From assembly GCA_018398585.1 (NCBI GenBank), contig JAGTTD010000001.1, forward strand, positions 18,369,750 through 18,433,749: a stretch of 64,000 nt of DNA, read 5' to 3'. Position 1 is the stretch's first letter, and each line of letters starts with the position of its first letter. Source of the DNA: Simmondsia chinensis (taxonomy: Eukaryota > Streptophyta > Magnoliopsida > Caryophyllales > Simmondsiaceae). Both the position numbers and the translations under genes were made by a program. Below the pieces are notes generated by a model, which was given only the letters and a program-made list of their open reading frames with translations, was not told the DNA's origin and searched no databases. Positions 10,596-22,024 of this stretch are shown in pieces.

Positions 10596-11618
10596 ATGAA
10601 GTTAGGTGATGTGGTGATGTCTGGTGGAGTTCTCACCCGAGCTACAGCTGCTCGAGCAGCAACATATGCAGAGGTGGCTGGTGCATCAATTAATAACCGA
10701 GATCTGGAGCTCAATGACAAGGTTGAGCTGCTAAGTACTAAGTTCGATCAGTTCAATCAGCAAATGACCGAGATCAGGCAGCAAAATGATAGTATTCAGC
10801 AAATGTTGAGGTTGTTCTTGGAAATAGATGCAAGTAAGGAAGAACGATTACAGCAAATGCAGTTGGAAAATCAGCCAAATCAGCAAAGAAATGATGATCG
10901 ATTGCATAAATTGTTGGAAGAACAGGATCAAGCATTTCATGAAAAAATTGCTCAACATTCTCATCAAGTTAAGGAAAAGATTGATGATCAAGTTAATCAA
11001 CAAACAATGAGTGTTGATGAGAATAATGATGATCAATTAAGTCAGCAAAAGCAACAAACTGAAGAGACATCGGTTGAGCAAATTAATCAACTTCCACAGC
11101 TGTTCAAAGAAAGGTTCGCTGAAACTCAAGAGTTGCAATCTTGCGTTCCTAATATGGCTATTAGACTTGCAGTAGCTAATGAAAGATCTCAAGATGGACC
11201 TCAAATTGTTATTAAAAATGTTAGGCCTCAAGTTCTTCTCCAACCTGCTGAAGTTGGACCACAAAATTGCATAACAGAAACTGAAATAACTACCAGGTTG
11301 CAGGTGCATTCATTTGAGCAGGTGCAGGGTCGAATTTTCAGCAAGAATCTTGAACAGAATAGACACTCTCAGGATCCTCCGATGCAATTTAGATCAAAAA
11401 CCATGGATATTTTGCAAGTTTTCTTATGTTGGGTGAATAATTTCAAACTTCCAGAAGCTGAAATGAATTATCGGCATGCTGATCGGCAAGTTCGGCATGC
11501 CGATCGGCATGCTGATCGGCAAGTTCGGCATGCCGATCGGCAAGTTCGGCATGAACTATTTCTTTTCTTGAAAGGAGTTTGGATTAATAGGGTCCCTATC
11601 ATGAAGCTATGCTATTAG
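10596..11618 (+). CDS. B gag-like coiled-coil protein (340 aa)
   Basis: The probable true start is the second Met at 10617 (MSGGVLTRATAARAATYAEV), which matches the gag N-termini of A and L. Residues 40-200 are Gln/Glu/Asp/Asn-rich with a heptad-like pattern, so a long coiled coil is likely. There is no Retrotrans_gag core, zinc knuckle or protease. Near the C-terminus the array at 11472 encodes HADRQVRHADR repeats. A TAG ends the ORF at 11618, but the same frame continues to 11816 as a Ser/Thr-rich tail whose end (DFKSHSLHS-stop) parallels the end of A's pol (NFLKSQFPSFTS-stop). B therefore looks like an A-type element with the capsid core and pol deleted. It may still be translated; its function is unknown. 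Confidence 0.6.
   Translation: MKLGDVVMSGGVLTRATAARAATYAEVAGASINNRDLELNDKVELLSTKFDQFNQQMTEIRQQNDSIQQMLRLFLEIDASKEERLQQMQLENQPNQQRNDDRLHKLLEEQDQAFHEKIAQHSHQVKEKIDDQVNQQTMSVDENNDDQLSQQKQQTEETSVEQINQLPQLFKERFAETQELQSCVPNMAIRLAVANERSQDGPQIVIKNVRPQVLLQPAEVGPQNCITETEITTRLQVHSFEQVQGRIFSKNLEQNRHSQDPPMQFRSKTMDILQVFLCWVNNFKLPEAEMNYRHADRQVRHADRHADRQVRHADRQVRHELFLFLKGVWINRVPIMKLCY
11472..11552. repeat. Palindrome-rich short repeat (GGCATGCCGATCGGCAAGTTC)n
   Basis: Overlapping copies of CGGCATGCCGATCGGCAAG contain the perfect 12-base palindrome TGCCGATCGGCA; some copies read GCTGATCGG instead. It lies in frame inside the B ORF. A single copy is at about 10217. Confidence 0.85.
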
Positions 11619-11845
11619 GAGGATATTTGTGAGTTGTTCATCAAGATGTACTGCAGTAACAAGGCTCATCAGCTGCATTTTTTTGGTCCAGCTACAAGTT
11701 ATTGCAAGCAAGGAACTTCTTCCAGTTGCAGTTCAGTTGGAAGTTCAACAACATCACCTCCAAGTTCTACCTCTACATCAAGAAGTGATTTCAAGTCTCA
11801 TTCTCTTCATTCTTGAGGACAAGAATGTTTTCAAGGGGAAGAGAA

Positions 11846-12353
11846 TGTTATAAACCGAGAATAGTTTAAATTGGCAAGGAGGCGGGAAAAACTATTAGCA
11901 ATTGAAATTCTGTTAAAAATCTATTAAATGCTGTTGTCCTGAATATGGGCTGCTGCGTGTGTGTGCCTGTGCTGCTGCTGTTGTTAGTTGCTGTTATTCT
12001 TTGTGTTTGGCGCCAAAATACCATTTAAATGTTAGTTAGGTGTATTCTAGATGGTTCTAGATGCTTCCTAGCTAAGTTAGTTAGTAGTTCATGTACTAGA
12101 ATTGCTATAAATAAGTGATGCTTGTAATGGTCAGATATGAAATGAAAATTATAAAACATTAGTTTCAATTTGAGATCAAAGCTTCTCTCTCTCATATAAC
12201 TCTCTCTATTTCTCATCTCCTTTCCCTTCTTTATCTCATCTAAACTCTAAAACTCTTCTTTCTCATCTAAATTCTATATTCTTTCTCATCTCATACTCTC
12301 AATCTATCCAAATTATATTAGTTTACATTCTAGGTTCAAGCCCGAGCGTAACA
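11846..12353 (+). repeat. B 3' LTR
   Basis: It is 508 bp, preceded by the PPT-like AAGGGGAAGAGAA, starting TGTTATAAACCG and ending GAGCGTAACA. It is uninterrupted and was used to identify A's target site. Confidence 0.9.
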
Positions 12354-12601
12354 TCTTCTTTCCTTAATTATTGCACGTTTTGAATTCAAATTTGAATTCT
12401 TTTCTTTTGTCATCTCCAATGTATAAAGGAGAGAGAGTTAGAGTTTGGAGCTAGCTAATTTTGACATAATTTTCATATTTCTTAGGTTGAGAAACGAGCC
12501 TATCGATCTTCTTTGTAATTTGGTTATCAATTTAACAACATACAAAAGGAAGGCCGTTGAACCTTCCTGTACTCTTATTTCCAATTTCACGTGCTGCATC
12601 A
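12354..12601 (+). repeat. C 5' LTR, segment 2
   Basis: After the TCTTC copy of B's TSD the C LTR resumes (TTAATTATTGCACG...) and ends CACGTGCTGCATCA. TGGTATCTAAGC, a diverged Met-tRNA primer site, follows at 12604. A TATAAA box lies at 12422-12427. Confidence 0.85.
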
Positions 12602-12752
12602 ATTGGTATCTAAGCTCCGAACATTTTCTGAGATGGCCTATGGACGTCCGAGAAATGCCGTCGTCGAAGACGTGTATAACTGTGAATGCCAATAGTAAAA
12701 TGAAAGGAGAATAAAGGAATTGGAGGAGAAATTCTGATGAATCAAACGCTGC

Positions 12753-13640
12753 TTGATTCAACTTGTGGCAAATCCCGGTCTCCCACCAGGAGTTTGGCCC
12801 CAACGCCCATTTTCACAAGGCGCAATGGGTGAAGACGTGGATGAATGCTTCCCAAACCAGTTTCAGGAAAAAGAGTTATCAAAGCCCAGGTTGAGATGCC
12901 ACCAACGTAATGTTCGTGATTTCAATGACCGCGATGGACGGAGGTTGGAATCCGGCCTTTGGATTGAGATCCCAAAGTTCAGTGGAGGAGGACGTCCGAA
13001 AGAGTTTCTAGATTGGCTTGTAGCCGTCGAAGAAATCCTTGAATTTAGAGATGTCCAGGAGAAGAAGCAGGCACTGCTTGTCACTACTTGCCTTCGGTGT
13101 AGGGCAGCCACCTGGTGGCACTAGTTGAAGCAAATCCGGCTTCGACAAGGGAAATCAAAAATTGAGTCTTGGAGGAAAATGATGAAGCACTTTAGAGGTG
13201 CCTTCTTGCCACATAACCATGCCCGGATGATGTACTAGCACCTGCAAGGGCTACGCTAAGGCTCTAGATCCGTGGAAGAGTACAGAGTGGAGTTTCATTC
13301 TTTAGTCACCAGGAATGACTTGGCGGCTTGAGAGAGTCCATTCAAGACGTGCTCAGCATGTTTGACATCTTCACCGTCTCCGAAGCAGCCCAGAGGGCCG
13401 TGAATGCAGAGCGGCAACAAAGGCACTACCAAGTTAGCGGGACTTGGAATGCCCAAGCTGGCAGAAGGGATCAGACCCTATCGCCGCCAACACAAAACGC
13501 ACAGAACAGACGAGGTAAATCAATCAAGAAGTGGTTGTTTCATTTTGAACACGTTGCTTTAAGTGCAGAGAAGTGGGTCACCGTGCCGCCGACTGCCGGA
13601 AGGGTGATAGACCGGGTATCTCTTCATTGATGAACCAAGG
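12753..13640 (+). pseudogene. gag: C gag, broken
   Basis: The first ORF (12753-13124) has the gag segment IPKFSGGGRPKEFLDWLVAVEE and ends at a TAG right after TWWH. The same protein continues through 13330-13640 with further stops and frameshifts (WRKMMKHFRGAFLPHNHARM, then SVEEYRVEFHSLV). A CCHC zinc knuckle, CFKCREVGHRAADC, is visible at 13555-13596 in a different frame from the surrounding ORF, showing a frameshift just before it. The motifs are those of CRM-type chromovirus gag. Confidence 0.8.
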
Positions 13641-13743
13641 GGAGAGGATGGGGTCACCATTGATTAGGATGGTTAAGAGGAGTTGGCTAAACAGGAGGAA
13701 GATACCGTGGAAGGTGATGAAGGGTATTTGTTAGTAATAAAGC

Positions 13744-15596
13744 ATGTTTACTTCGCGCTTAGGGAGTAGCCGAGGGATAGTTTTGCTGAGGAACAATATC
13801 TTCCAAACAACATGCATAGTTGGAGGAAGGATTTGCTGCATGGTCATTGATTCTGGAAGTTGCGAGAATGTAATTTCTGAGGAAGCAGCCGCCAAGTTGG
13901 GGCTGAAGATAGAAGCACATCCCCATCCTTACAAACTTTCGTGGCTAAAGAAAGGGAACAAGGTGACGGTTTCAAAGCATTGTTTAGTAAACTTTTCAAT
14001 TGGATCTAAGTACAAGGATGGAGTTTGGTGCGAGGCCGTTTCTATGGACACCTGCCATTTGCTCTTGGGACGCCCTTGGCAATATGATAGGAGTGCTACC
14101 CATGACGGGAGAAGGAATACCTACAACTTTCTTTATTAAGGAACCAAAATTGTACTGTTGCCCAAGAAAGAGGAGAAACCGAGAATCCCCGAAGCTCAGC
14201 ATCCCAACATTCAAAGTCGCACCATGTTTGCCAAGGAAGTTGGCTGGACTAAAGTTGTGTTAGTATTGATTGGGAAGGAAAGCACCATCAGCCCTAAGAA
14301 GTTACCAAATGAATTATCAGCATTACTGGAAGAATACGCTGATGTATTCCTAAAGGAACTACCAGATATGTTGCTGCCTTTGAGGAATATTCAACACCGT
14401 ATTGATCTGGTTTCAAGCGCATCTTTACCAAACAGTCCTCATTACTGGATGAGTCCCACTGAACACGAAGAACTGAAATTCCAAGTAAAAGAGCTTCGCG
14501 GCAGGGGTTTCATATGACAAAGCCTAAGTCCTTGCACCGTTCCAGCCTTACTAACGCCCAAAAAGGATGGGAGCTGGAGGATGGGTGTTTATAGCAGGGC
14601 AATAAACAAAATAACGGTACGCTATCGTTTCCTGATTCCAAGATTGGATGACTTGTTGGATCAATTGCAATGCGCCAAGGTGTTCACGAAGCTGGATCTC
14701 AAGAATGGATACCACCAAAATCGAATATCACCTAAGGATGAATGGAAGGTGGCTATTAAGAAAAGAGAGGGGCTTTATGAGTGGTTGGTCATGCTGTTTG
14801 GGTTGTCCAATGTGCCTAGTGCGTTCATGAGGTTTATAAATCAGGTATTGCGCCCTTTTATTGGAAAGTTCATCATCATTTACTTTGCTGACATCCTGAT
14901 CTATAGCCAAGACCGCATTGAACACATTATTCATTTGAATGAGGTCCTTCATACTTTGAGAACCCAGAGTTTCTTTGTCGCGCTTGAGAAATGTGAATTC
15001 ACGAGAGACAAGGTGACCTTCCTTGGGTTCGTTGTGTCTAAGGACAGCATATGCGCCAATGAACACAAGATTAAAGCTATCAATGATTGGCCTCAACCAA
15101 GGATGATTTGTGGGGCTCATAGTTTCCATGGGTTGGCATCATTCTATAGGCGCTTTGTCCTGAGATTCATTTCCATTATGGTTCCAATCACTAATTGTCT
15201 AAAGAAAGGCACCTTCGTGTGGACGCCTCAGGCAGAAACTGCCTTCAATAAAATCAAGGAGAAATTGATCATTGCACTTGTGTTAGTCCTTCCCAATATT
15301 TAGAAGACATTTAAGTTGCACACGGATGCTTCAAAGATTGGGATTGGCGCTGTTCATAGTCAAGATGGGAAGCTAATTGCATATTTTAATGAAAAGCTCG
15401 ATGGGAGTAAGTTGTAATACTCGACATACGATTTAGAGTTCTACGCCTTTGTGAGAGCATTGAGGCACTGGAGATCATATTTAGCCAACCGAGAAATCAT
15501 TTTGTACTTTGATAACATCGTGCTCAATTACATCAATAGCCAAGACAAGCTCTCAGATAGACACGCCAAGTGGGCCAGCTACACACTGTTGGGAAA
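13744..15596 (+). pseudogene. pol: C protease, RT and RNase H, broken
   Basis: The protease ORF (13744-14139) has DSGSCENVIS at the active site and the flap-like CHLLLGRPWQYDR. RT is split over 14158-14517 and 14581-15303, with [11 protein letters not shown] present. The catalytic box reads YFADIL where YxDDIL is expected, so the first catalytic Asp is lost. RNase H begins at about 15304 (HTDASKIGIGAVHS) and reaches RHAKWASYT, where F interrupts at 15596. Stops lie at 14515-14517, 15301-15303 and 15416. The missing end of RNase H is found at 24281 (TFVIKHKSG-like codons), which dates F after C. Confidence 0.85.
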
Positions 15597-17835
15597 AATT
15601 TTGAATTTTGTTGGAAAACAAACTCTGATGCCGACTATTGGGTTCACAGTTCTCAACTATGGTTACAACAATAGGCACCTATTAGAGCACTTAGAGTAGG
15701 AGACTCTTCTCTTATCTAAGCCACCAGTCGGAGAGTCACGCGTCATAGCACCTCACGTGTGAGAGTTCAAGGGAATAGGTTTATCTCTATAAACCTTTTT
15801 CCCTAATACCAGTAGTTGGGATGAATTTCAAAAATTCTCCCTAAAGTTTACGCAGCGGAACGGGATTAGAATTCATAACTCTAAACCTAGGGTTGATTTA
15901 AATTTCGTAATTTTAATTCTATTGACTTAAATTCGTAATTTAAATCAACAGATCTAAATTCATAATTTAGATTTACATGCCTTTTACTGTAACACATTCA
16001 TAACAATACAAAAACTTAAATAGGTATAATAACGAATATTGTAAATAAATAGAAAAGAGGAATTCAAAAGAAGAAGGAAAGAAAAGACATACTTGAAATT
16101 GCTCCAATAAAAGAAAAACCAAAAAGACAATAATATTCTTCAAAATCGAGACCCCGAGACCTTCTACGCAATGACCTCGAACTGACTGGAGGGTGGGCTC
16201 CTAAAATATTAAACTAAGGAAAGAAAAATTTCAACGGAAATTTTTCTCTCCAATTGGGTCTCCGAAACAATTCCAGAAACCCTAAAGAAATATTTCAACT
16301 TGAATGCCAAACCTCAGAATAAGCCCCTCTATTTATAGGAACAAAACGCAATTTAAAACAAAACTGAGCGAAAAATATTAAACTAAGCAAAATAATCTAA
16401 TTTTTCAATGTGGGATAGTTTAAAACAAAACGCAGCGTATCGTGCAAAACGACGCCTTTCGTACCCTGCTCAAAATCACGCTTATTTTAATTAAAAGTGC
16501 ACGACACGTGTTGCGTTCCTATTCGCTCATATAAGTTCACATGGATGCCCACAGTGGACGCTCGCTGGTTCGTCCGTTTCAATTCACGCGGATTGCGACG
16601 CGATTTTTTGTTTATTTTTTGCTTTGTTTACCACATGTAAAAATCCATCTTATGAATTTTAATTTTCCTAAATTATTTTATTTTATAATTTTTAATTTTA
16701 TTCATTTCATGAATAATGTTTGGCAAAATTAACTTACCCATCTTATAGATAAATAATTTATCTCATGAATTCTTTAATATTTTTCCGATGGCAATAAAAA
16801 CAGAGGCTTGCGCAGGAACCTCGGAGACAATTTAAATCTAGCTCCAAATGGGTTAAATTAATCATCTAATGAAATAATTTAATTACTATTTAATGAGACT
16901 TAATTCCATTAAATAAATTCCACTACACTCCAGACTTAAATTATTTATTCGATATCTCCCTAATAAACTGTATTGATGACAACAACTCCTCCACTAGATG
17001 TCCATGGCAAATGATAAATTTAACCACTACCATTATCATTCTCACAGCTTCTCCATTAGTTACCGACTCACCCTTCACTGAATAATTCATTTATACTTGA
17101 ACACATTCATAGCATAAATTTCAAAAGTAAAACACTTGGAATACTTTGACCAAAGTTTCCGAACTACTCAAAAATTTGTGAATCAACTAAGGGGGACATC
17201 TGTATCTCATAAGAAACTGTAGATTCCCTATTGAATACCTGATCCTTGTCACACTTCTCGCCACTACCTGTGCACGTGGGATTTCAGTCATTCGTTTAGA
17301 CCTTACTTATAGTACACCAAAGTAACTAACGCTCCATGCACAAGTCCAGAATACCCTCAGGATTTAGAGTCGTCGTTCGAATAGTACAACGTGAATCACT
17401 CATCTCCGATAGTAGTCTAGAAGTAAGTAACCCACATGGTCCTACTCAGTGTCTCAATCTTATTAAACACACTAACGTAACATTTTTGGATCTCCATCCA
17501 CATGACCAAGACAAGTCATCTAAAGTGTCACGTTATAGTATTAACATACAAATGGTCCAAACTTGTCTTCGACTACGAGTCTTTCAAACAACAATCCATA
17601 CCATTTATTCCAAGTCTATCTGTGGCTTAGTCACATAAACCACTTAGAACAAATATGTAAATTGTAGTCTGAGGACTACACCCATCTCATGGATGTCTCC
17701 CAAAAGAAAATCACATGCGGTATAAATGCTCACATACACAAATTTAATTTAGAAACGACTAGAACTTTAATTTAATTTATTATTTAAAATAATATATCCT
17801 GAATAAATCTGGATTTCAGGACACTGTTCCTAACA
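15597..17835 (-). repeat. F 3' LTR
   Basis: It is 2,239 bp and aligns throughout with 22025-24280 and with solo LTR H. The ORF at 17336-17638 (plus, antisense to the element) recurs in related LTRs; see findings. Confidence 0.88.
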
Positions 17836-20180
17836 ATCTCCCACTTGTCCTAAATCCAATTTATGACAAAGTCCGTACTAATCCCTTTTAAGTTTGAACT
17901 AAAAGTCCACTGAGCCTAACCCTTAGTGAGCACAATTACTTTACTGCGAAGTTAGCAATAGAATACTGCTTGACATTCCTCTCACTAATGGCTCCCAATC
18001 CAAAAGGTAAATACATGCTTAGACGTCAAATGTCTATCATTTTACTCTGACAAGAAGTCTTAAATTAGTATAACCAATTGGAATCAGCTCGTCACTTTGA
18101 AAGATTAGCATAGGATCTCTAGTCCTTCCCAAGAACTAGAGAAAACTCTTTACTGCCACCTAGTCCATTGGACCTAGGTTAGACTAACATCTGACCACTA
18201 TACCATAGCATAGAACACATCAAGTCTCATGCACAACATGGCATACCTGAGGCTCCCACTGCTAAAGCATATAGAATATTCCTCAATTGCTCTTTCTCTT
18301 GAGGTGTCCTAGAACACTGCTCAAAAAGAGAGAGACTCTATGCTATACCTTGACAATGTCTTGACAATATAAGTGGCTAGGGAAAGACCTAACATCCTAC
18401 TCTTACAACCTCATAGAAGCTTAATCCTAAGAGTAGAGCTGACTTCTCCTATGTCTTTTGTATTGAGCTATCATGACAACCAAGTCTTCACAACTAATGA
18501 CACCCCTACATCATTCTCCATGGGTAGTATATCGTTGACATATAACACCAAGAAAGTCACTACTTTCTCTAAATGTCATTTGTACACGCATGGTTCGAGC
18601 AACCGATTGCACAAATCTAGAAAGCTTGATTGCTTCATTATGGCTAAAAGCAGATTCAATGCCACAGTCAACCACTAAGGCTCCCGCTATGAACCTGTCA
18701 GGTATCCTGACAATCCTCCCACCACACCTAAGCTTTCGTGTACCAGAAACATTTTTGTTCCTATCAGTAGATGCATCTAATGCATCCACTATATCACGAG
18801 TTGCATCTATCTGTTTAGAATTAGTGTCATTTTCCTTTAATACCATTTTGTTTTTGTTTTTGCAGCTTACTTGCAAAATGCTTCTCTAAGTATTTTTTAT
18901 TGTATTTATAAAAAAAAACTTTTAAATAAAAAAACTATAGGAAAAAAAAAACGTCCTTGTTCCTTTATTTGCAACACCATTCTGTTGCGGTGTACCCAAA
19001 GTAGAAAGTTGAGATCTTATCTCATTTGCAGTTAGGAACTCTAAAGACTCACCTGAAAAATATCCACCACCTCGATTTGATCGAAGTGATTTAATTTATT
19101 TACCTAATAGCTTTTAAACTTTAGCTTTGTACTCTTTAAACTTTTCAAAAAAGTCCAACTAATGTCTAATTAGGTAAACATATACACATCTTGAGTAATC
19201 ATCACTAAACATGAATAAGTACTCATACCCACCTCTTGCCTGAACATGCATTGGTCCACATACATCTATGTGAACCACCTCAAGCAAACCACCAACCTTG
19301 TTGCCTTTACTCTTAAAGACAAAATTGGTCACCTTTTGTTCCATGCAGAATTCGCAAACTGGTAATGACCTCAAGTCCAAGACCTCTATCCGTCCATCTT
19401 TTACCAGTCTTTGGATCCTGTTCGAATTAGTGTGTCCTAAACGTTTGTGCCATGTGTAGGCAATATCCCCTTCAAGGTGTTTTCTTTTAGAAGATTGAAC
19501 AAGTGAACTTAAGTTAAATTTATTTAAACAATTACCATAGTTTTGATAAGGAAATAACATGAATAAACAATTTATTCATGTACATGTGCAAATAAAAAAT
19601 TTATTTCTCCTATTCAAATTTTCATTATCAAAATCAACTGAATAACAATTATCCATTAAATGAGATACAGAAATCAAATTCCTGTACAGAGTAGCTACAA
19701 ATAAACAATCTTTTAAAACAAAACTCTATTACTAAATTCTAAGCTAACATCTCCTACACTTAAGACCACTACTATTGTACTGTCCCTGACCATCAGGTAC
19801 AACACCCATTGTATAGCCTTTAGCGTAGCCTGAGTTCCTGTAACATATTACATATATGGTCAGTTGAACCTTAGCCCACCCACCAGGAAACTGGTGGACT
19901 CTCAACTACGCATGACTCAACCAAGTGACATTTTAACATACCTTCACCAGATGGCTTAGCAGTCTTTATAAGAAGAGTAGCTATGTACTTAGTGTAGTTT
20001 CTTTTCCTGTGGCCTAGTTTACTTGTAAAAGAAACTCTTTTCTTTTGCTGACTTCCTTATGGACTTGGTTGCTACAATAACAACCTTGCCCTTTCCGTTC
20101 TTTGTAGTAGGTCGCTCGTGAGTAGTGAGTAAGTCTAACTTATTTTTCAAGGCAAAGTTATTTGGTCCCGTGAGTACATT
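17836..20180 (-). pseudogene. F gag remnant, protease, integrase and RNase H relics
   Basis: Read on the minus strand from 20180: gag begins NVLTGPNNFALKNKLDLL and passes straight to the basic tail (KNGKGKVVIVATKSIRKSA), without the capsid core. Weak protease traces lie at 19750-19860. Pre-integrase and integrase motifs are in the ORF 19560-19159 (TWHKRLGHTNSNRIQRL, VHIDVCGPMHVQARGG, FSDDYSR). More integrase lies at about 19090-18970 (GGGYFSGESLEFL). The linker ORF 18876-18511 (VDALDASTDRNKNVSGTRK) then jumps to the RNase H-proximal part, so most of RT is missing. RNase H traces extend to about 17900. Confidence 0.75.
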
Positions 20181-22010
20181 ATTTATTCCAAATCAAGTGA
20201 AGCTCGCCAGTCGTATCCATATCAAAAACACTGTAAATGCAAACAATCGTGTAACTAATTTATATGAGTCATGTATAATGCAATGATATCTATTCTTTCA
20301 ATTTAGCATATACAATAAGTCAGATATCCACCAAACTGTACTATCATGCATACAATGATGACCCAAACACACCACTCCTTATTCCCTGGCAGCGGGGTCG
20401 CACGAAGCAAGTTCAGGTGAAAACTATTCTCAATTAACCTGTTTTTTTGTAACTCTTACTAAACATGATTAACTCACTACTTTACCTTAGTTTCTAACAT
20501 GACACAATAGAGCTCCTCAGGGAGGCTAATGCATCACGCTAGTCAAGTGCAAACCATTACCTAAACCTCCATACAAATACACGAAATAATCCACGGCAGC
20601 GTGGTTGCATCGCTTCTTTGCACTTTGGTTTATCCTAAAGAAGTCTAACCGTGTAATCTGTAAACCAACATCCTCCGCAGGGAGGTGTATCGATCTACTA
20701 TACTGCAAGATCGGTAATGGAGACCGTGAAGTTACAACAATTGAAACCTCGCTCCCACTTGATTTTTATAACCAGTGATTTTTAATTAACTTGCATTTAC
20801 AACCTGGATTATCTCATAATCCCCTTTAGAATCTCATTCTAACAATAACCAAAATTAATTAATTAATTTATTCAAAAATATTATTGTTTTACAACATTGA
20901 TTATCTCATAATCTTACATTAGAATCTCATTCTAAAATTCAATCAATAAAATTAATAAATTAATTTTAATTAAAACAATACCAACATGTAACTTAGATTA
21001 TCACATAATTTACTTGAAAATTTTTGATTTCAAAATTAGATTAAAAACAATTTTATTTAAAATTAATAGCGATTTTGTGCTCAGACTATACAAACTTTAG
21101 ACTATCTCATAGTCTATTTTAGAATCTCATTCTAAAATAATATCAAATAACTTTTATTTAAAATAACACTGTTTTGTAACTTAAATTATCTCATAATTTA
21201 ATTTAGAATCTCATTCTAAAAGGAAATTAATTAATAAAATAATAAATTAATAATTATTATGTACATCAGTACTGACGTCTACACGTCTCAAAAATAAAAA
21301 AATAAAAAAATCTTTTTTTTTCAGTTCTAGCTGACGTCAACCGTAGGCACTGACGTCAGCGTAGGCTGACAAAAGAAATTTTTTTTTAAATTTTAAAATA
21401 AATTGAATCTAATCTCATTAGATCAATTGTATCCGATTTAGTATAAAAAAATTGAATCTAATCTTATTAGATCAACTTTATCCATTATTAAAAATATTTG
21501 AATCTAATCTTATTAGATGAATTTTGTCCGATTTCGTAAATCATGACAGATAACGTATAATCTCATTATATGAACAACATAATTGCAAATTTATAGGTTG
21601 TTCTGAATTAACGATTAATTCATTAACTATTTAAACAATTTAAATCGTTACTATAAACAACCTAGTTAACTATTAAATCTTTTAACAGATTTAAACAATT
21701 TAAATTGATACTTTAAATAACCTAGTTAACTATTAATTCTTTTAACGGATTTGAAAAATTTAAATCATTACATTAAAATAATCTAATTAACAATTAACTA
21801 AGTTGACGATTCAAACAATTTAAATTAAAAAAAACAAGCAATCATCTGAATGAAACATTAATTCATTATCGATTTAAACAATTTAAATCGATACATCAAA
21901 TTAAACTAATTTTCCTTCTTAATAAAATCTCCATTTTATTAATTTGCAAATCTATTTATTTCGATCTTATTATACCAAGTCGTGTATATTATGAATGTAA
22001 TCAGAAGCTG
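20181..22010 (-). other. F 5' leader with repeated CTC/GAG-loop hairpins
   Basis: There is no gene here. At 20806-21220 (plus coordinates) four modules each hold two inverted repeats separated by CTC, for example GGATTAT-CTC-ATAATCC and TTAGAAT-CTC-ATTCTAA; the element RNA would show GAG loops. Three more stems (AATCTAAT-CTC/CTT-ATTAGAT) lie at about 21405-21510. A structured block at 20500-20760 is shared with the leaders of D and G. Confidence 0.7.
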
Positions 22011-22022
22011 GCTCTGACACCA
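22011..22022 (-). other. F primer-binding site
   Basis: GCTCTGACACCA on the plus strand is the complement of TGGTATCAGAGC with one change, two bases from the LTR. Confidence 0.85.
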
Positions 22023-22024
22023 AT

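Larger units (their letters stand above)
3599..12353 (+). mobile_element. Element B: non-autonomous gypsy element (gag-like ORF only), split by A
   Basis: The LTRs are 3599-3843 + 9653-9928 and 11846-12353 (about 510-520 bp), starting TGTTATAAACCGAG and ending CGAGCGTAACA. The primer site is 9931-9942. The interior, only 1.9 kb, encodes one Gln-rich coiled-coil protein and no protease, RT or integrase. The 3' end TTGAGGACAAGAA...CAAGGGGAAG is shared with element A. TSD is TCTTT (3594-3598) / TCTTC (12354-12358) inside the C 5' LTR. It would need pol supplied in trans, plausibly from an A-like relative. Confidence 0.85.
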
